Of a stretch of 64,000 nt of DNA, positions 41,819 through 53,510 are shown piece after piece; position 1 is the first letter of the stretch, and every line of letters begins with the position of its first letter. The translations under genes and the position numbers were made by a program. Where the stretch lies: assembly GCF_026212465.1 (NCBI RefSeq), contig NC_080059.1:20310656-20374655 (forward strand), in the 5' to 3' direction. The notes beneath the pieces are model-generated. The model saw nothing but the letters and a program-made list of their open reading frames with translations, searched no databases and was not told the origin of the DNA. Source of the DNA: Amaranthus tricolor (taxonomy: Eukaryota; Streptophyta; Magnoliopsida; Caryophyllales; Amaranthaceae).

Positions 41819-42770
41819 CAATAACTACACTCAAAAACCAGAAGATGAATGGATATTACCATCAATACCAGAGGGGTCTTTGAGGTTGTGCAAGGTGATC
41901 GACCGCATAGGACTCTTTGTTTCTCCCGTATATGAAAAAGTTAATCAAAAAAAATATATGTTAAATTTATTAATAAAATAATAAATATATTAAATATAAA
42001 TAAGACGCAAAATAAAAATTTTGTTTAGGGCCCCAAATTTTTCAAGACCGTTCTTTCTATCACACTTTATGTAAAGTCTAAATTTCAAGTTACAACAGGC
42101 CAAGGACTAAGCAAATTCTCTATTGAAGTTATGTGTTCTTTCCACATATAAAAAAAGTTACTCTCTTTATAAGTAAATTTGGAGCATAAATATCACTAAA
42201 TATGCAACATAAAACTATAAATATTATATTCTAAAAAATTATGTATTAAGATAAATTTAACAAGATCATAAATATATTTTATTTTTAATATATATTTCAA
42301 AAGTTTAATTTAAATTACTTTCTCCTAAAGTGAAAAGATTCAAAATAGACAAACAAAAAACAACAATGAGAGTATATTTTTTCAATGTTTTCTCATGTTA
42401 TATAATGAATGAGCGAAATTATTACTTGTGAATCAACTATTTAATAGATTTGTTGCATAAACTCACATATTATTTATTTTTAAATAATTAATTAATTAGA
42501 TATAAGTACTGAAATTAAGTTTACTACTGTTTATTTCTAATTGCTCGTCTTTCATAAAAGGTTTAAAGAAATTTATAAACAATCCATATATATTTTTTTC
42601 AGCAATTGTAAATAAGTTGGTTTATTTTAAAATAAACAATAAGTGATTTTATTTTCAGTGAATCGAGTAAAGCTTGATTTTTTTTTTATTGACGATTCGC
42701 CTAGAATTTAATGAACACAAGTCCATTTCAATTTTACGAAAGCTCCTTCTAAGACATTTAAGTTCCATTT
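41819..42770. other. AT-rich spacer
   Basis: No gene or repeat recognised. Confidence 0.5.
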
Positions 42771-43061
42771 TTTTAAAAAAATTGATATTATAATCCAATC
42801 TTTCATCTATCGCTGTGAAAAATTTCACTTTTGGGTTATTTTTTAATAATCCAACATTTGCCCTGAGTTTGCTAGTAACATAATATTTTATTTTATAATA
42901 ATTCAACCTTTGCCCTTACTTTGCTATCAACATACCCTGTTAGTATGCTAATAGTAAACTAAGGGCAAATGTTAGATTGTTAAAAAATAATCCAACAATG
43001 GGATTATTTACATCGGATAGGATAAAGGTTGGATTATTAATATCAATTTTTTTCCTTTTAA
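42771..43061. mobile_element. Foldback MITE with about 125-bp terminal inverted repeats
   Basis: TTTTAAAAAAATTGATATTA at 42771 pairs with the complement of 43038-43061. Inward, TAATAATCCAACATTTGCCC (42844 on) pairs with the complement of 42955-42995. The whole unit can fold on itself. The 83-codon frame across its left end is an artefact. Superfamily not determined. Confidence 0.65.
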
Positions 43062-44297
43062 AAATTATTAATTGTAAATAAGAAATAAATTAGAAGAAAA
43101 CAAGTAAATATGTTTAGTTCAATACAATTTGCAAAATTTAATAAAAATAGTTATATGCTAATAAAAGAAAATGTGAAGAAAATTTTACCTTAGAATTTAT
43201 TTCATGCACTTTTTTAAAATTAAATAAGAACAATTTAAATTTAAATATTAACCCATATTGATACCCTAATTACGTAAATCGACTTTATTTTAGTTGGAAA
43301 GCATATATATTAATAAAAAATAAACCCAGTATCCATCTCCATCTAGCTTTCCCCTCATATTTACCTACCATGTTACAAAGAAAATACTCGATTAATTACT
43401 ACACCTTGGAGTAACAATATTAAGTATTAAAAAGTTTATTTTTAAACTAATATAATAATTTGCAGAATATAAGAAGTAGTTAGTATCAATTTATATGATT
43501 TAGTAAGAATGCACAAACATATTTATCATAATCAATTTCTAAAATTTTCATTAAAATATAATAATCAATATACTAATAATATAACAAATTAAGAATATTA
43601 TAGTATTTGATGCGTAGAATGATTTAAGTATACATATACTTTATATGAAACAATAACTAAATATAAATAAGCTATAAATATTTTATTATTATAAAAACAA
43701 AAAAAAAAAAAAATTCAATTTCATATATAAATCCGTTACCTTATTAGATACATATTGAACCCTAAAACGAATAATTAAATATTTTGATAGAGTTCAATTA
43801 TCATTTGCAATATTTGACTGGATAAAGCAACTTGACAAAGAAGTTAAGATAATATTTTCTCTCCTCTCTAATGTTTTTCCCATTTGGAATATTTCACTTT
43901 AAGCAGGAAGAAATTTAATCAATGTTTTTGACACATATTTACAAGATATTTTGTTAAATTCTTCTTAATGTATATTTTTTTATTATGTATTTTTTATAAT
44001 TTTTTATTATATGTATTTAGATATATTGAGGTTTATAATTTAAATTGAAAATTGTATAAAAAAAATGGAAACAAAAAAAAAGAAATCGAAGGGATTATCA
44101 ATTAATATTTTAGTGGAAGAATAGATACATATATTAGCAGTTAAGATTCTCTTTTTATTATCATCTTAATCACCGTCCAAGAGTGACATTATATTCTGGA
44201 AAAGCTAGCAAATGACGTAAAAAGGGCAATAGGCATGTTTTTATATTTAATTAATAACTACTAACTAATTAACTACTATTATTAATTACTTCGAGAA
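43062..44297. other. AT-rich spacer
   Basis: No gene or clear repeat in about 1.2 kb up to the C4 LTR. Confidence 0.5.
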
Positions 44298-44448
44298 TGA
44301 AAGAAATGATTCCTTGACATTCATTTCATAAAATGATGAATATATACACAAGAAAATTTCTAGTTTTAGAAAACTAAATAATCTACAAAATAATAATCAA
44401 ATCAAAAGATTTACCAGAATATACAAGATATGATTTTATTCTAATACA
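44298..44448 (-). repeat. C4 3' LTR, 151 bp
   Basis: Minus strand TGTATTAGAATAAAATC ... CATTTCTTTCA resembles the C2 LTR (TGTTAGAATATA ... AACTCTTTCA). Left flank is GAGAA. The partner LTR is missing. Confidence 0.75.
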
Positions 44449-45179
44449 CCCTGTAGTCGAATCGGGAGGCTTGCGAACGCTGAGACTGGAGCGAAAATCA
44501 TCAAAGAGAACTTGTGGTAGGTCCTTGGTAAAAATGTCGGCGATCTGATATCGAGAGGGAACGTGAAGAACACGAACTTCACCACGCTTAATTTTTTCAC
44601 GAACAAAATGAATGTCCGTTTCGTTGTGCTTAGTGCGTTGATGATGAACAGGATTGCCCAACAAATAAACAGCACTAACATTATCGCAATAAACAAGGGT
44701 TGTCGTAGGAATAGGACAATGAAGCTCAAGAAGTAAGTTACGAATCCAACATGTCTCGCGTACAACATTGGCAACATCGCGATATTCAGCTTCAGCATTG
44801 AACTTAGAGACCGTAGGTTGGCACTTAGCAGACCAAGAGATCAAATTATCACCAAGAAAAACACAGAAACTAGAAGTGGAACGACGGGTGTCAAGAAAAC
44901 CACCCCAATCAGCATCAGTATAAGATAAAAGAGAAGAAGTAGATGATTTGTATAGTAGCAAACCATGATCAATGGTACCTTGAACATACCGAAGGATACG
45001 ATGAAGGGCAGCCATATGTTCACCTCGAGAATCATGCATCAACAAACAAACTTGTTGAACAGCAAAAGAAATATTCTAACGAGTGAAAGTAAGATACTGA
45101 CGAGCGCCGGCTAAGCTGCGGTTTAAGGTAGGATTATCATACGGAGAACCAACATTTGCTCCAAGTTTACTAGAGGTAG
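44449..45179 (-). pseudogene. C4 RNase H and reverse transcriptase C-terminus
   Basis: Contains QQVCLLMHDSRGEHM, LRYVQGTIDHGLLLY, YTDADWGGFLDTRRSTSSF, SWSAKCQPTVSKFNAEAEYR and a CDNVSAVYL block: a nearly complete Copia RNase H with its acidic residues. A TAG lies at TFTR*NISF just before. The frame reads through the LTR start because of an added A relative to C2 (TGTATTAG instead of TGTTAG). Cut on the right by G2. Confidence 0.88.
45175..45179. repeat. G2 target-site duplication GGTAG (left copy)
   Basis: GGTAG at 45175-45179 and again at 56002-56006, directly outside the G2 LTRs. Confidence 0.95.
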
Positions 45180-47800
45180 TGTAACACCCCTTAATTTATC
45201 GGGATTAAAAATAAATGAAATATAATAAAATAAAGTATAACAAAATAAAATAAATAAGTAATATTAAATTATATTATTTTACATAGTTAATTATAAGAAA
45301 TAAAGTAAGTTTAATTTTAACGGTAACGAGTTTTATCGCGTACGATGTTATCGCGTGACGTTTCTTTGCTGTTTTAACAATAATATAACATTACTTAATT
45401 AATTAATGCAAAAAAAAAAAAATTTAAATCTAAAGGGAAATGAAGAGTGGCCGGTTGTGTTCTATGGCATGGGAGGAGTCTTGTAACTCCTCTCATAATT
45501 GTGTTTATGGCAAAATTATAATTCTTGTTTAAATGGCCTATTAATTATTTAGTCTCCTTGAATTTTTCCTAGCCATTTCAATTGTTTCAAGAGCTCACAA
45601 AATTCAGAAAAATTTCTTCTTTGCTTCCTCTTGTTCGGTACTTCAAAAGGAAAAAAAAATAAAAATTTCTTGTTGATCCATCCAATCTTGTGATCTAAGG
45701 GTAAGTTTAATTGAATTGTTAATTGTAGATTTTATATACAAAGATTTCTAAAAAGTTATATTATATGTATGATGATATCCTATGACTTATAAGAGGATTG
45801 AATATTTTTCTTTTATATATGAAAAATTTCTCTAATAACCCTTTAATAAACTCTAATTTGTTAAAAGGATTAAGAAAAGAACTTCTTGATCAATATTCTT
45901 TAACAAAATTTATATTTGTTATAGGAATTAAGTGTTTAAAGTTATATTGAAATTTAAATAAATTTCTTGTGGTCTATTTCTCTAACAAAATTTCAATTTG
46001 TTAGATGAAATTTAAATGGTATGAATCAAGTAATGTAGTCATCCAAGGGTTTAATAATCCTTTAGCAAAACTTGATTGGTTTGAAGGATTGTGTTATATT
46101 TATGTATATGTGTCTTGATTTAAAAGGGAGATTTGGTTTTGTAATTCTCTACAAAATTTAATTTGTTGAGAGAATTAAGTATTTAATCTAGTTATCATAA
46201 TTTATGAAATTTCAAGTCTCTTGAAGGATTTTGTGAATGTGACCTTGTTAGAGTTATCTTTGTCATGAGTTTTAAAAAAAAAGGGTTGATAATGTGTATA
46301 TAAAATAATAATAATAATGAATTTAAAAAAATATATGTATATGTAGTCGGGCAGCAGCTGTCCTGCCTCGTTAAAGGTGCCGACCCGGAAACGTTAGTCG
46401 TTTTCCGTTGTTTTATGCACCGTTGCGTTAAAAAAACTCGTTAAACGCTAAAAATAATTAAAAATAGTAAATGGATGTTAGAAATTATGAAATTTGGTAC
46501 CCAAGGTAATTGATGCGTTGCGAACGCAATGGCGAAGTCGGATTTTTCATTTGAATTTTCTAATCTGTCTGAAATGGCCCTTAAAGTTTCTGGTCAGAAT
46601 TTTAAATTTGGAACCATTGGGATTTGGATGTAAACAATTAAAAATTATAAAGTCTTAGTGATATTTTAGAGTATGGAGTGGATTAAATGTGTAAACACGT
46701 CCTAATACGTGATCGTTTTGTGTGTGTGTTATTTAGGACCTCAATTCATAAGAGGGCGAAATTTCTGTCGTGCTTGAACATTGTTGTTTGCAGCGCTTAA
46801 AGGTACACGCTTAGACCATACTGTTTATATGGTTGTGCAAGTAGTGTTGTTTCATTTCTAATCGAGGCATTGCAAATCACATAAGGATTAGACACCTCAA
46901 ATAATTTAAAAGAAATTAATTGAAAATTGAGATTTATGTGTTTGTCACCCAAAGGGGTTGATGTTTGGTTATGTTACCCAAAGGGGTTAAAGTTTGGTTT
47001 GGATTATTATGATTATTGTTCCCATGGCAGTTTTGGATCATTAAGGTCACCATGGGGGTATGCATACTTTAGCCTTTGGCGACCCGAACAGGACGGGCAA
47101 CGTCTTAGGTCGGTGGTTGCCTTGGGATTAGCTCTCCCAATATTCCTCCAAAAATTTTTGAACTTATACTTGAACGACCCGAACAGGACGGGCAACGTTA
47201 CAAGTTGGAATTATCTAATAATGAATGATTTGTACTTGAACGACCCGAAAAGGACGGGCAACGTTACAAGTTAGGATTAACTAATAATGAATGTATTAGA
47301 GCTTATGCATGCTAGGATAAACATATTGCTTGTATTCAACCTGATTGGTATTTGTATGAAGTCTCTGACGTGTATCGGTTTGTTTCTTTGGAACCTACTG
47401 TGTGTTGTCATACGATGACTAGTAGGTTAATTGCAGGAGGGATCTGGAGTGAGGTCTCGACTTAGAACCCGTAATCATCAAGCCTATGCTATTATCTTTT
47501 TGTATTGGATTATGGATAGAAAGAAACTCTTTACTTATGTAACAAGACATCGTGTAGTTTTCTTTTCGCTTCCGCTTATTTTCGATTAGCTTGTCTAGAG
47601 GCCCTTAGGCTCTCAAGTTGTACGTAAGAGTTTCCGCAGACTTATTTTCTTTAACGCTGGTACTGTTTTCTGTTTTAGCTATATTTCTTTATCGACGGAA
47701 CGTTGACGATCCTAGAGAAAAGTCTTCTCCGGAGTCCAAAGAGTGAACCGGAGTTTGTATTTTCATATGGATTTCCGGGTCACTTAAACCGGACCTTACA
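45180..47800 (+). repeat. G2 5' LTR, 2621 bp
   Basis: TGTAACACCCCTTAAT ... CCGGACCTTACA. Internal landmarks: CGCG doublet 45333-45360, donor-like AAGG|GTAAGT at 45701, acceptor-like TTGTTTGCAG at 46793, and CCCGAACAGGACGGG-type repeats at 47081, 47176 and 47242. The open frames inside come from these repeats. Confidence 0.95.
45701..46793 (+). other. Putative intron inside G2 LTR
   Basis: Donor GATCTAAGG|GTAAGT and acceptor CATTGTTGTTTGCAG|CGC bound 1093 bp. The same pair occurs in the 3' LTR (54029-55010, 982 bp) and in the solo LTR (28820-30923, 2104 bp). Length varies widely while the ends are conserved, as expected for an intron. Confidence 0.45.
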
Positions 47801-47802
47801 AT

Positions 47803-47815
47803 TGGTATCAGAGCC
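47803..47815 (+). promoter_or_regulatory. G2 primer binding site (tRNA-iMet)
   Basis: TGGTATCAGAGCC two bases after the 5' LTR end; matches the complement of the initiator tRNA-Met 3' end. Confidence 0.95.
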
Positions 47816-47967
47816 AACGTTCCTCAGATGATAAAGGAATAAACAACCTAGTGGAGAGTTGGGGAGTAGTCCTTAGGACGTAGGTTTGTTAAAATGTGTT
47901 TGTGTTGTAAGTTGTTTTGTGTTAGTAGTGTTTTGTTTTGTTTGTACTGTCGTGTAGAATCAGGTTT

Positions 47968-48636
47968 ATGGATAAGGGAAAAACACCCATAGACTCATAC
48001 ACCCCCAGGGAGACTAGTGAGGTATCGATGTTTGACCTAGAGACTGTCTGGAGAGAAGTCTCCAATGCTGATATATGGAGAATAAGGGATGGTGAATGTA
48101 TCCGAGATTATAGGGAGAGGATGCGTATGGTTAAGGAAAAGGCTGATAGGGTATGTTATGATTTAGATTTGGACGTAAATGAGTTACATCGTTTGTCCGA
48201 ATCTAGGAAAAATGTAGAACCCGAGAAGGAGGGCGAGCCCCACATATCGGACGACACTGATGTGGTCATGGAACCGTCGAAGGAGCGAAACCTACCCATG
48301 GAAACCGAGGTTCAGTCGGAGAGTGATGTTGAAATGTAGGAGCCTAAGTGAGAACCACCTACTTATGTAGAGATTTCCAGCGAAGATGAGAGTGGCAATT
48401 GGGGGTCGCACTATGATCTGTATGGCTATGGGACTGGGTTTGATAGGGGTTACTCAGATGAAGAGGATCCTAAAGAAGACGTGGAGGAAGTACCAATAAA
48501 CCACCCTAGGAATGACAGTGAATCAGAAGAAGCATATTCGAATTCCAGCTCAGATTTTGGGGAAGACGGGGATGATGAAGACTTTGATATAGCAAGTTAC
48601 GACGAGACTGTTGACTTTTGGGACGCTTGGCGTTAA
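47968..48636 (+). pseudogene. G2 extra acidic ORF upstream of gag (222 codons, two stops)
   Basis: The ATG at 47968 (MDKGKTPIDSYTPRETSEV) opens 124 codons to a TAG at 48337-48339. A TGA follows at 48349-48351, then the frame stays open to TAA 48634-48636. Residues about 20-85 look helical and charged (RDYRERMRMVKEKADRVCYD). The rest is strongly acidic (YVEISSEDES, DEEDPKEDVEE, FGEDGDDEDFD), ending DFWDAWR. No known gag, protease or envelope motif. The upstream TACTGTCGTGTAG|AATC is acceptor-like, and so is CGCTTGTAG|AAG just before gag, so this ORF could be an alternatively spliced exon. G1 has no counterpart. Function unknown. Confidence 0.6.
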
Positions 48637-48681
48637 ATGTTTTACTTCTCTTCTTAGTACCTTTTCTTTCGCTTGTAGAAG

Positions 48682-49683
48682 ATGCCTTCGATTTCTAGTA
48701 AAAAGATTGTCTAGAAGTAGTGCTAATCGTACACTAAGGAGTTTAGTGAGAGCTCTTGCGGATGTGGGCACTCCACACGAGAGGTAGGTGTCGGAATTAG
48801 CCTCTGATATGAGTAAGAGGATCAGTCAGAGCAAACCCTCGACTTTCAATGGTAAGGGGGAACCATCGGAACTCGAGCTCTGGTTAAGGGAATTTGACAA
48901 ACTTTTTGATGTGGTTGAATGCCCAGAGGAACTGAAGGTCAACCAAGCTGCATTTTATTTAGTTGGTGAAGCCGATTATTGGTGGGCAAACAGTAGATCT
49001 GAGTTACTAGAACAAGCTGATGGAGTCCTTAATTGGGTTTTGTTTAAAAGGGCTATGCGAGATAAATTCTACCCTTTGCAAGTGAGAAAAGATAAGTCAA
49101 ACGAGTTCGCTCGTTTGGAGATGGGAGACATGACTGTTGATGAATATTACCAAAAGTTTATGGAATATATTCAGTACTATCCTGACGATGTTCCCGCTGA
49201 GGAGAAAAAAAATGCAGCGATTTGAACTGGGATTGTCATATGATATTCAAAAACATATTGAGAGCGACCGCTATAATACCCTGGAACAGATGTACAAGCG
49301 TGCGTCTCAAATAAGGAATATTCTGAGGAAGGAGAAGGAAAAAGAGAAGGGTAAGGTCCCTAAGAAGAGGAAGCAGATTGCATGCCAGACATCAGGGAGT
49401 TCGTCGGACTTTTATCAGAAGAAAGCTAGAACCTTCGGAAATTTTCAGGGAAGTAATAGGTCTAGTACAAATTCTGTGTTTAAGGGAGATGCGAAGCTTG
49501 CTAAGCCATTGTTGGACCGAGATGGCAATGAAAGGAAGTATTTCTGTAGAAGATGCAGGGGAAACCATCCTGGAAAGGATTGTGATGGGAATTTGGGTGA
49601 ATGTAATTTTTGCCACAAGAGGGGACATAGGGAGTATGAATGCTACATCAAGGAAGGGAGTGGGAGTCAACAGCCGGGTGGGT
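48682..49683 (+). pseudogene. G2 gag with two zinc knuckles (broken)
   Basis: Likely start ATG 48682 (MPSISSKK), though a shift near 48712 and a TAG near 48786 interrupt the N-terminus. An in-frame ATG lies at about 48809. Retrotrans_gag domain: PSELELWLREFDKLFDVVEC, AAFYLVGEADYWWANSRSEL, KRAMRDKFYPLQV. A run of eight A (49205-49212) adds one base and shifts the frame; the other frame continues FELGLSYDIQKHI, a basic stretch, then knuckles CRRCRGNHPGKDC and CNFCHKRGHREYEC. Capsid and nucleocapsid role. Confidence 0.9.
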
Positions 49684-49700
49684 AGCACCGGCAGCAGAAT

Positions 49701-50288
49701 TTGAATAACTCCGGAAGGCAAGTCAACTTGCAGTACGAAAATGGTAATCATGGAAACACTGTTCAGAGGTTTCAACGACCTATTAGTGGGGGACAAGGCC
49801 TGGTGGATGGAAACCGGATCGAAGGGTCAGGTATGCAACGTGGCGGTAATCAAATGGAAGGAATAAATGCACAGCCGTTTGATGGACGGGTAATTGCGGT
49901 CAGTGCAAGGGAAGCTGACCAAGCAATGGATGCAGTTACATGTACTTTCACCATTCATTCTGTAGCTGTTAATGTACGTTTTGACTCGGGTGCAAGATGT
50001 TCATTTCTAGCAAAGAGTAAAGTAGAGGAATTGAATTTAGGAACTTTTGAAAAAGTTTCTTATACGGTGGCTGTCCCATCTGGAAAATTGTACAGTTGTG
50101 ATAGACTGTATAAGGATGTACCCTTAAAGATAGGAAAAGTTGTCTTTCCTACTAACTTGTATGTATTAGATATGGAAGGCTTAGTGGTAAATTTTGGGGA
50201 TGAATTGGTTAGAAAGATATAAAGCCACTACTTAATATAGAGAACAGACAGTATTGTTGGAAGTACCTCGAGGGGAAAGCGTTAGATA
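49701..50288 (+). pseudogene. G2 protease (broken near C-terminus)
   Basis: Gly/Asn-rich linker, then VNVRFDSGARCSFLAKSKVE, keeping the DSG catalytic triplet that G1 has lost. The flap region PSGKLYSCDRLYKDVPLKIG is recognisable. A frameshift near 50196 replaces the usual LGMDWL end (seen one frame over as LGMNWLERY). Cleaves the polyprotein in the particle. Confidence 0.87.
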
Positions 50289-52002
50289 TTGGAAACTTCA
50301 AAAAGGACCCCGAACGAATTTGGTGTCGACCTTAGAATTGCAAAGACTCATGAGGCAAGGACCCCTGTGTACTTATGTCATTTCAGCCAAGTGGGGAAGA
50401 AGGAGGAGGATCCTAAGAATATTGCGGTTGTGAATGAATTTATAGATGTTTTTCCTGATGAAATTCCCGGCATGCCACCTCAACGGGAGATTGATTTCAC
50501 AATAGACTTGGCACCTGGGACGGAACCGATTTCTAAGGCCCCTTATCGCATGGCTCCGAAGGAGATGGAAGAATTAAACTCTCAGCTTGAGGAATTGTTG
50601 GACAAGGGTTATATCCAACCTAGTGTTTCCCCTTGGGAGGGCTCCAGTTCTTTTTGTAAGGAAGAAAGATGGCAGTTTGAGATTATGTATTGATTATAGG
50701 GAACTAAATAAAGTGACCATTAAGAACAAGCACCCGTTACCCCGCATCGACGATTTATTTGATCAATTGAGAGGAGCTTGGATCTTTTCAAAAATTGATT
50801 TAAGATCGAGTTATCACCAGCTAAGAATAGCTGAAGGGGATATATATAAAACAGCTTTTAGAACACGTTATGGACATTATGAGTCACTGAGATGCCTTTT
50901 GCATTAACAAATGCTCTAGCTGCATTCATGTGTTTGATGAATCAAGTATTTAGTGTGTTTTTGGATAAGTTTGTGGTAGTCTTTATTGATGACATATTGG
51001 TCATTTCGAAAGACCGGGATAATCATGAAACATCTACGTTTAGTCCTGCAAACCCTGCGAGAAAATAAGTTGTACACGAAATTGTCGAAGTGTGACTTTT
51101 GGTTGGAAAAGGTCTCATTTTTGGGACATTTTGTTTCTAAGGAGGGCACCTCGGTTGATCTGGCAAAAATAGAGGCTGTTCGAAGTTGGTCGTCACCCAA
51201 GAATGTCACCAAAGTACAAAGTTTCTTGGGCTTGGCTGGGTATTATCGTCGTTTTGTCAAGGATTTCTCGCATATTTCCCGGCCTATGACTTTGTTGATG
51301 AAGAAAGAGAAGAAGTTCGAGTGGACTGACGAGTGTGAACAGGCCTTCGTGACTTTGAAGAAAAGGTTAACTACGGCCCCTGTTCTTACTCTACTTGACC
51401 CAAAGTTAGATTATACTGTTTACAGTGACGCATCGAAGAAAGGATTGGGTTGTGTACTGATGCAGGACCGTAAGGTGATTGCTTACGCATCACGACAATT
51501 GAAAGTACATGAAGTTAATTATCCTACCCATGATCTGGAGTTAGCTGCTATAGTGTTTGCTCTCAAAATATGGCGGCATTACTTGTATAGCGTCAAATGT
51601 AGGTTCTACACTGATCATCAGAGTCTGAAGTATCTCTACACTCAGCCCGATTTAAACATGCGACAACGTCGGTCGCTAGAGTTGATGATAGATTATGATT
51701 TGGAGTTCATATATCACGAGGGACGAGCAAATTTAGTAGCCGATGCATTGAGTAGGAAGTCCAGTCACTCGTTGTCCGCCTTGGACGGAGTTGAAAAGTT
51801 GCATCGGGATTTTGCGAGGTTAAACTTGGAAGTGGTGCGTAAGGGTGAATTACAGGGATGTCTGAATGCTTTGTCTATTCGACCTTCGTTCTTTGAAGAA
51901 CTTTTGAACTCCCAGGATAAAGACCCGAAACTTTTAAAGTTAAAGGAACAAGCAACGGAAGGAAAGCGGAGGGATTCTTTGTTCAGGAAGATGGAAGCTT
52001 GA
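50289..52002 (+). pseudogene. G2 reverse transcriptase and RNase H (frameshifted)
   Basis: FPDEIPGMPPQREIDFTIDL and [11 protein letters not shown] open the domain. A base gain near 50637 moves to the frame with [20 protein letters not shown] and [15 protein letters not shown], another near 50890 to [11 protein letters not shown] and FIDD at 50982-50993, and another near 51025 to a 320-codon stretch with [33 protein letters not shown] and RNase H ([43 protein letters not shown]). Catalytic residues kept. Confidence 0.92.
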
Positions 52003-53339
52003 GGTTCAATGGTCGCTGGTGTTTACCAACAGGGGAGGAATCTTTGAAGGAACGTATCTTGGATGAGGCCCATTGTACGAAATTTTCAGTCCATCCGGGC
52101 GATGACAAACTGTATCAAGACCTTAAGTTAATGTTTTGGTGGTCTGGGATGAAGAAGGATATTGCGGATTATACCTCGCGCTGTTTGACTTGTCAGAAGG
52201 TTTAAAGTGAGCATAAAAGACTAGGAGGTTTACTACAACCTTTGGAGATACCAGTATGGAAGTGGGATGATATCTCTATGGATTTTGTTTTGGGTTTACC
52301 CCGGACAAAGGCGGGAAATGATGCTTTATGGTTTATAGTGGATCATTTGACTAAATCAGCACGTTTCATCGCTATGAACTATCGTTGGGGGATGGAACAA
52401 TTAGCTCGAGCTTCCATTAAGTATGTCGTGCAATTTCATGGTGTACCTCGTACTATTGTGTCCGATAGAGATACACGGTATTTGTCACAGTTCTGGCAAA
52501 CCTTGCAACAGGCAATGGGTACTACGTTGCTTTATAGTACGTCATTCCATCCGCAGACAAATGGGCAAACAGAGCGGACAAATCAGATATTAGAGTATAT
52601 GTTGCGCGCTATTGCCATGGAATGGCAAGGGTCGTGGGATGAACATTTGGATCTAGTCGAATTTTCGTATAACAACAGTTATCAGGCATCTATACAGATG
52701 GCTCCATTCGAGTCTTTGTATGGACGTCGTTGTCGTAGTCCGGTTTATTGGGATGATTTCACCAAAGCGGTGACCTTGGGACCTGATTTGTTGTTCCAGA
52801 TGATGGAAAAAGTTAAGTTGGTAAGGTATCGCTTGAAAGCGGCACAAGATCGTCAAAATTCTTACGTTGATTTGAAGCGACGACCAGAAGAGTTCACCGT
52901 GGGTGAACAGGTGTTACTTCGCGTATCACCCATGCACAGAGTAGTACATTTTGGTGCTCGTGGGAAATTGAGCCCTCGATTCATAGGGCCATATGAAATA
53001 TTGGAACGTGTGGGTAGAGTGGCGTATCGGTTAGCCCTTCCAAACTCCTTGGTAAAAGTACATGATGTATTTCAAGTGTCTCAGTTAAAGCGATATCATG
53101 TGGCAGCCTCTCATGTCTTAGATCTCGAACCTTTAGATTTAGACACATCCTTGTCTTACATTGAGAAACCGATTAGAATCTTGGACACGAAGGTCCGTAG
53201 TACACGACGGAAGGATATATCTATGGTAAAGGTCCTGTGGTCAAATCACGAGCGTGAAGCGACTACCTGGAAAACAGAAGAAGCTATACGAGAAAAGTAC
53301 CATCACCTTTTTCAGGTTAGTAGCGTTACGGGGACGTAA
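52003..53339 (+). pseudogene. G2 integrase with chromodomain-like tail (one stop)
   Basis: Zinc region HCTKFSVHPGDDKLYQDL and RCLTCQKV; then TAA at 52203-52205, where Lys (AAA) is expected, in an otherwise continuous frame. Core: WKWDDISMDFVLGLPRT, VSDRDTRYLSQFW and NGQTERTNQILEYML give D,D,E. C-terminal GKLSPRFIGPYEIL (GPF/Y module), PIRILDTKVRSTRRKDISMV and KVLWSNHEREATTWKTEEAI, a Tekay-type chromodomain-like end. Only one base separates it from a full-length integrase. Confidence 0.93.
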
Positions 53340-53507
53340 CTTCTTAAGGGGGGTAGAGGGCGATAGGAATTTCGCGCGAGTAATGTTAAATCTTTTTAGC
53401 TGGTAGGTTTTGCCCTTTTGCAAGTGTTGTGTTGTGATAACATTTGTGTTCTGCGTTTCTCGTTGCCATGCAAGTTACGAGGACGTAACTTTTTTTAAGG
53501 GGGGGTA
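53332..53507 (+). promoter_or_regulatory. Duplicated G2 polypurine tract
   Basis: GGACGTAACTTCTTAAGGGG (53332) and GGACGTAACTTTTTTTAAGG (53481) begin two copies of the same element, each followed by a G run and TAG. The second (AAGGGGGGG at 53497-53505) sits six bases before the 3' LTR. The first (53346-53353) lies right after the integrase stop. Confidence 0.8.
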
Positions 53508-53510
53508 GTC

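Noticed and set aside
42655..42906. 83-codon basic frame on the minus strand
   Set aside because: It overlaps the left arm of the foldback MITE and is AT-rich low-complexity sequence without conserved features.
46927..47274. Frame in the G2 5' LTR with LNDPNRTGNV repeats, also in the 3' LTR
   Set aside because: It comes from the short tandem repeats in the LTR. An indel breaks it in the 3' LTR copy, so there is no sign of selection for protein.
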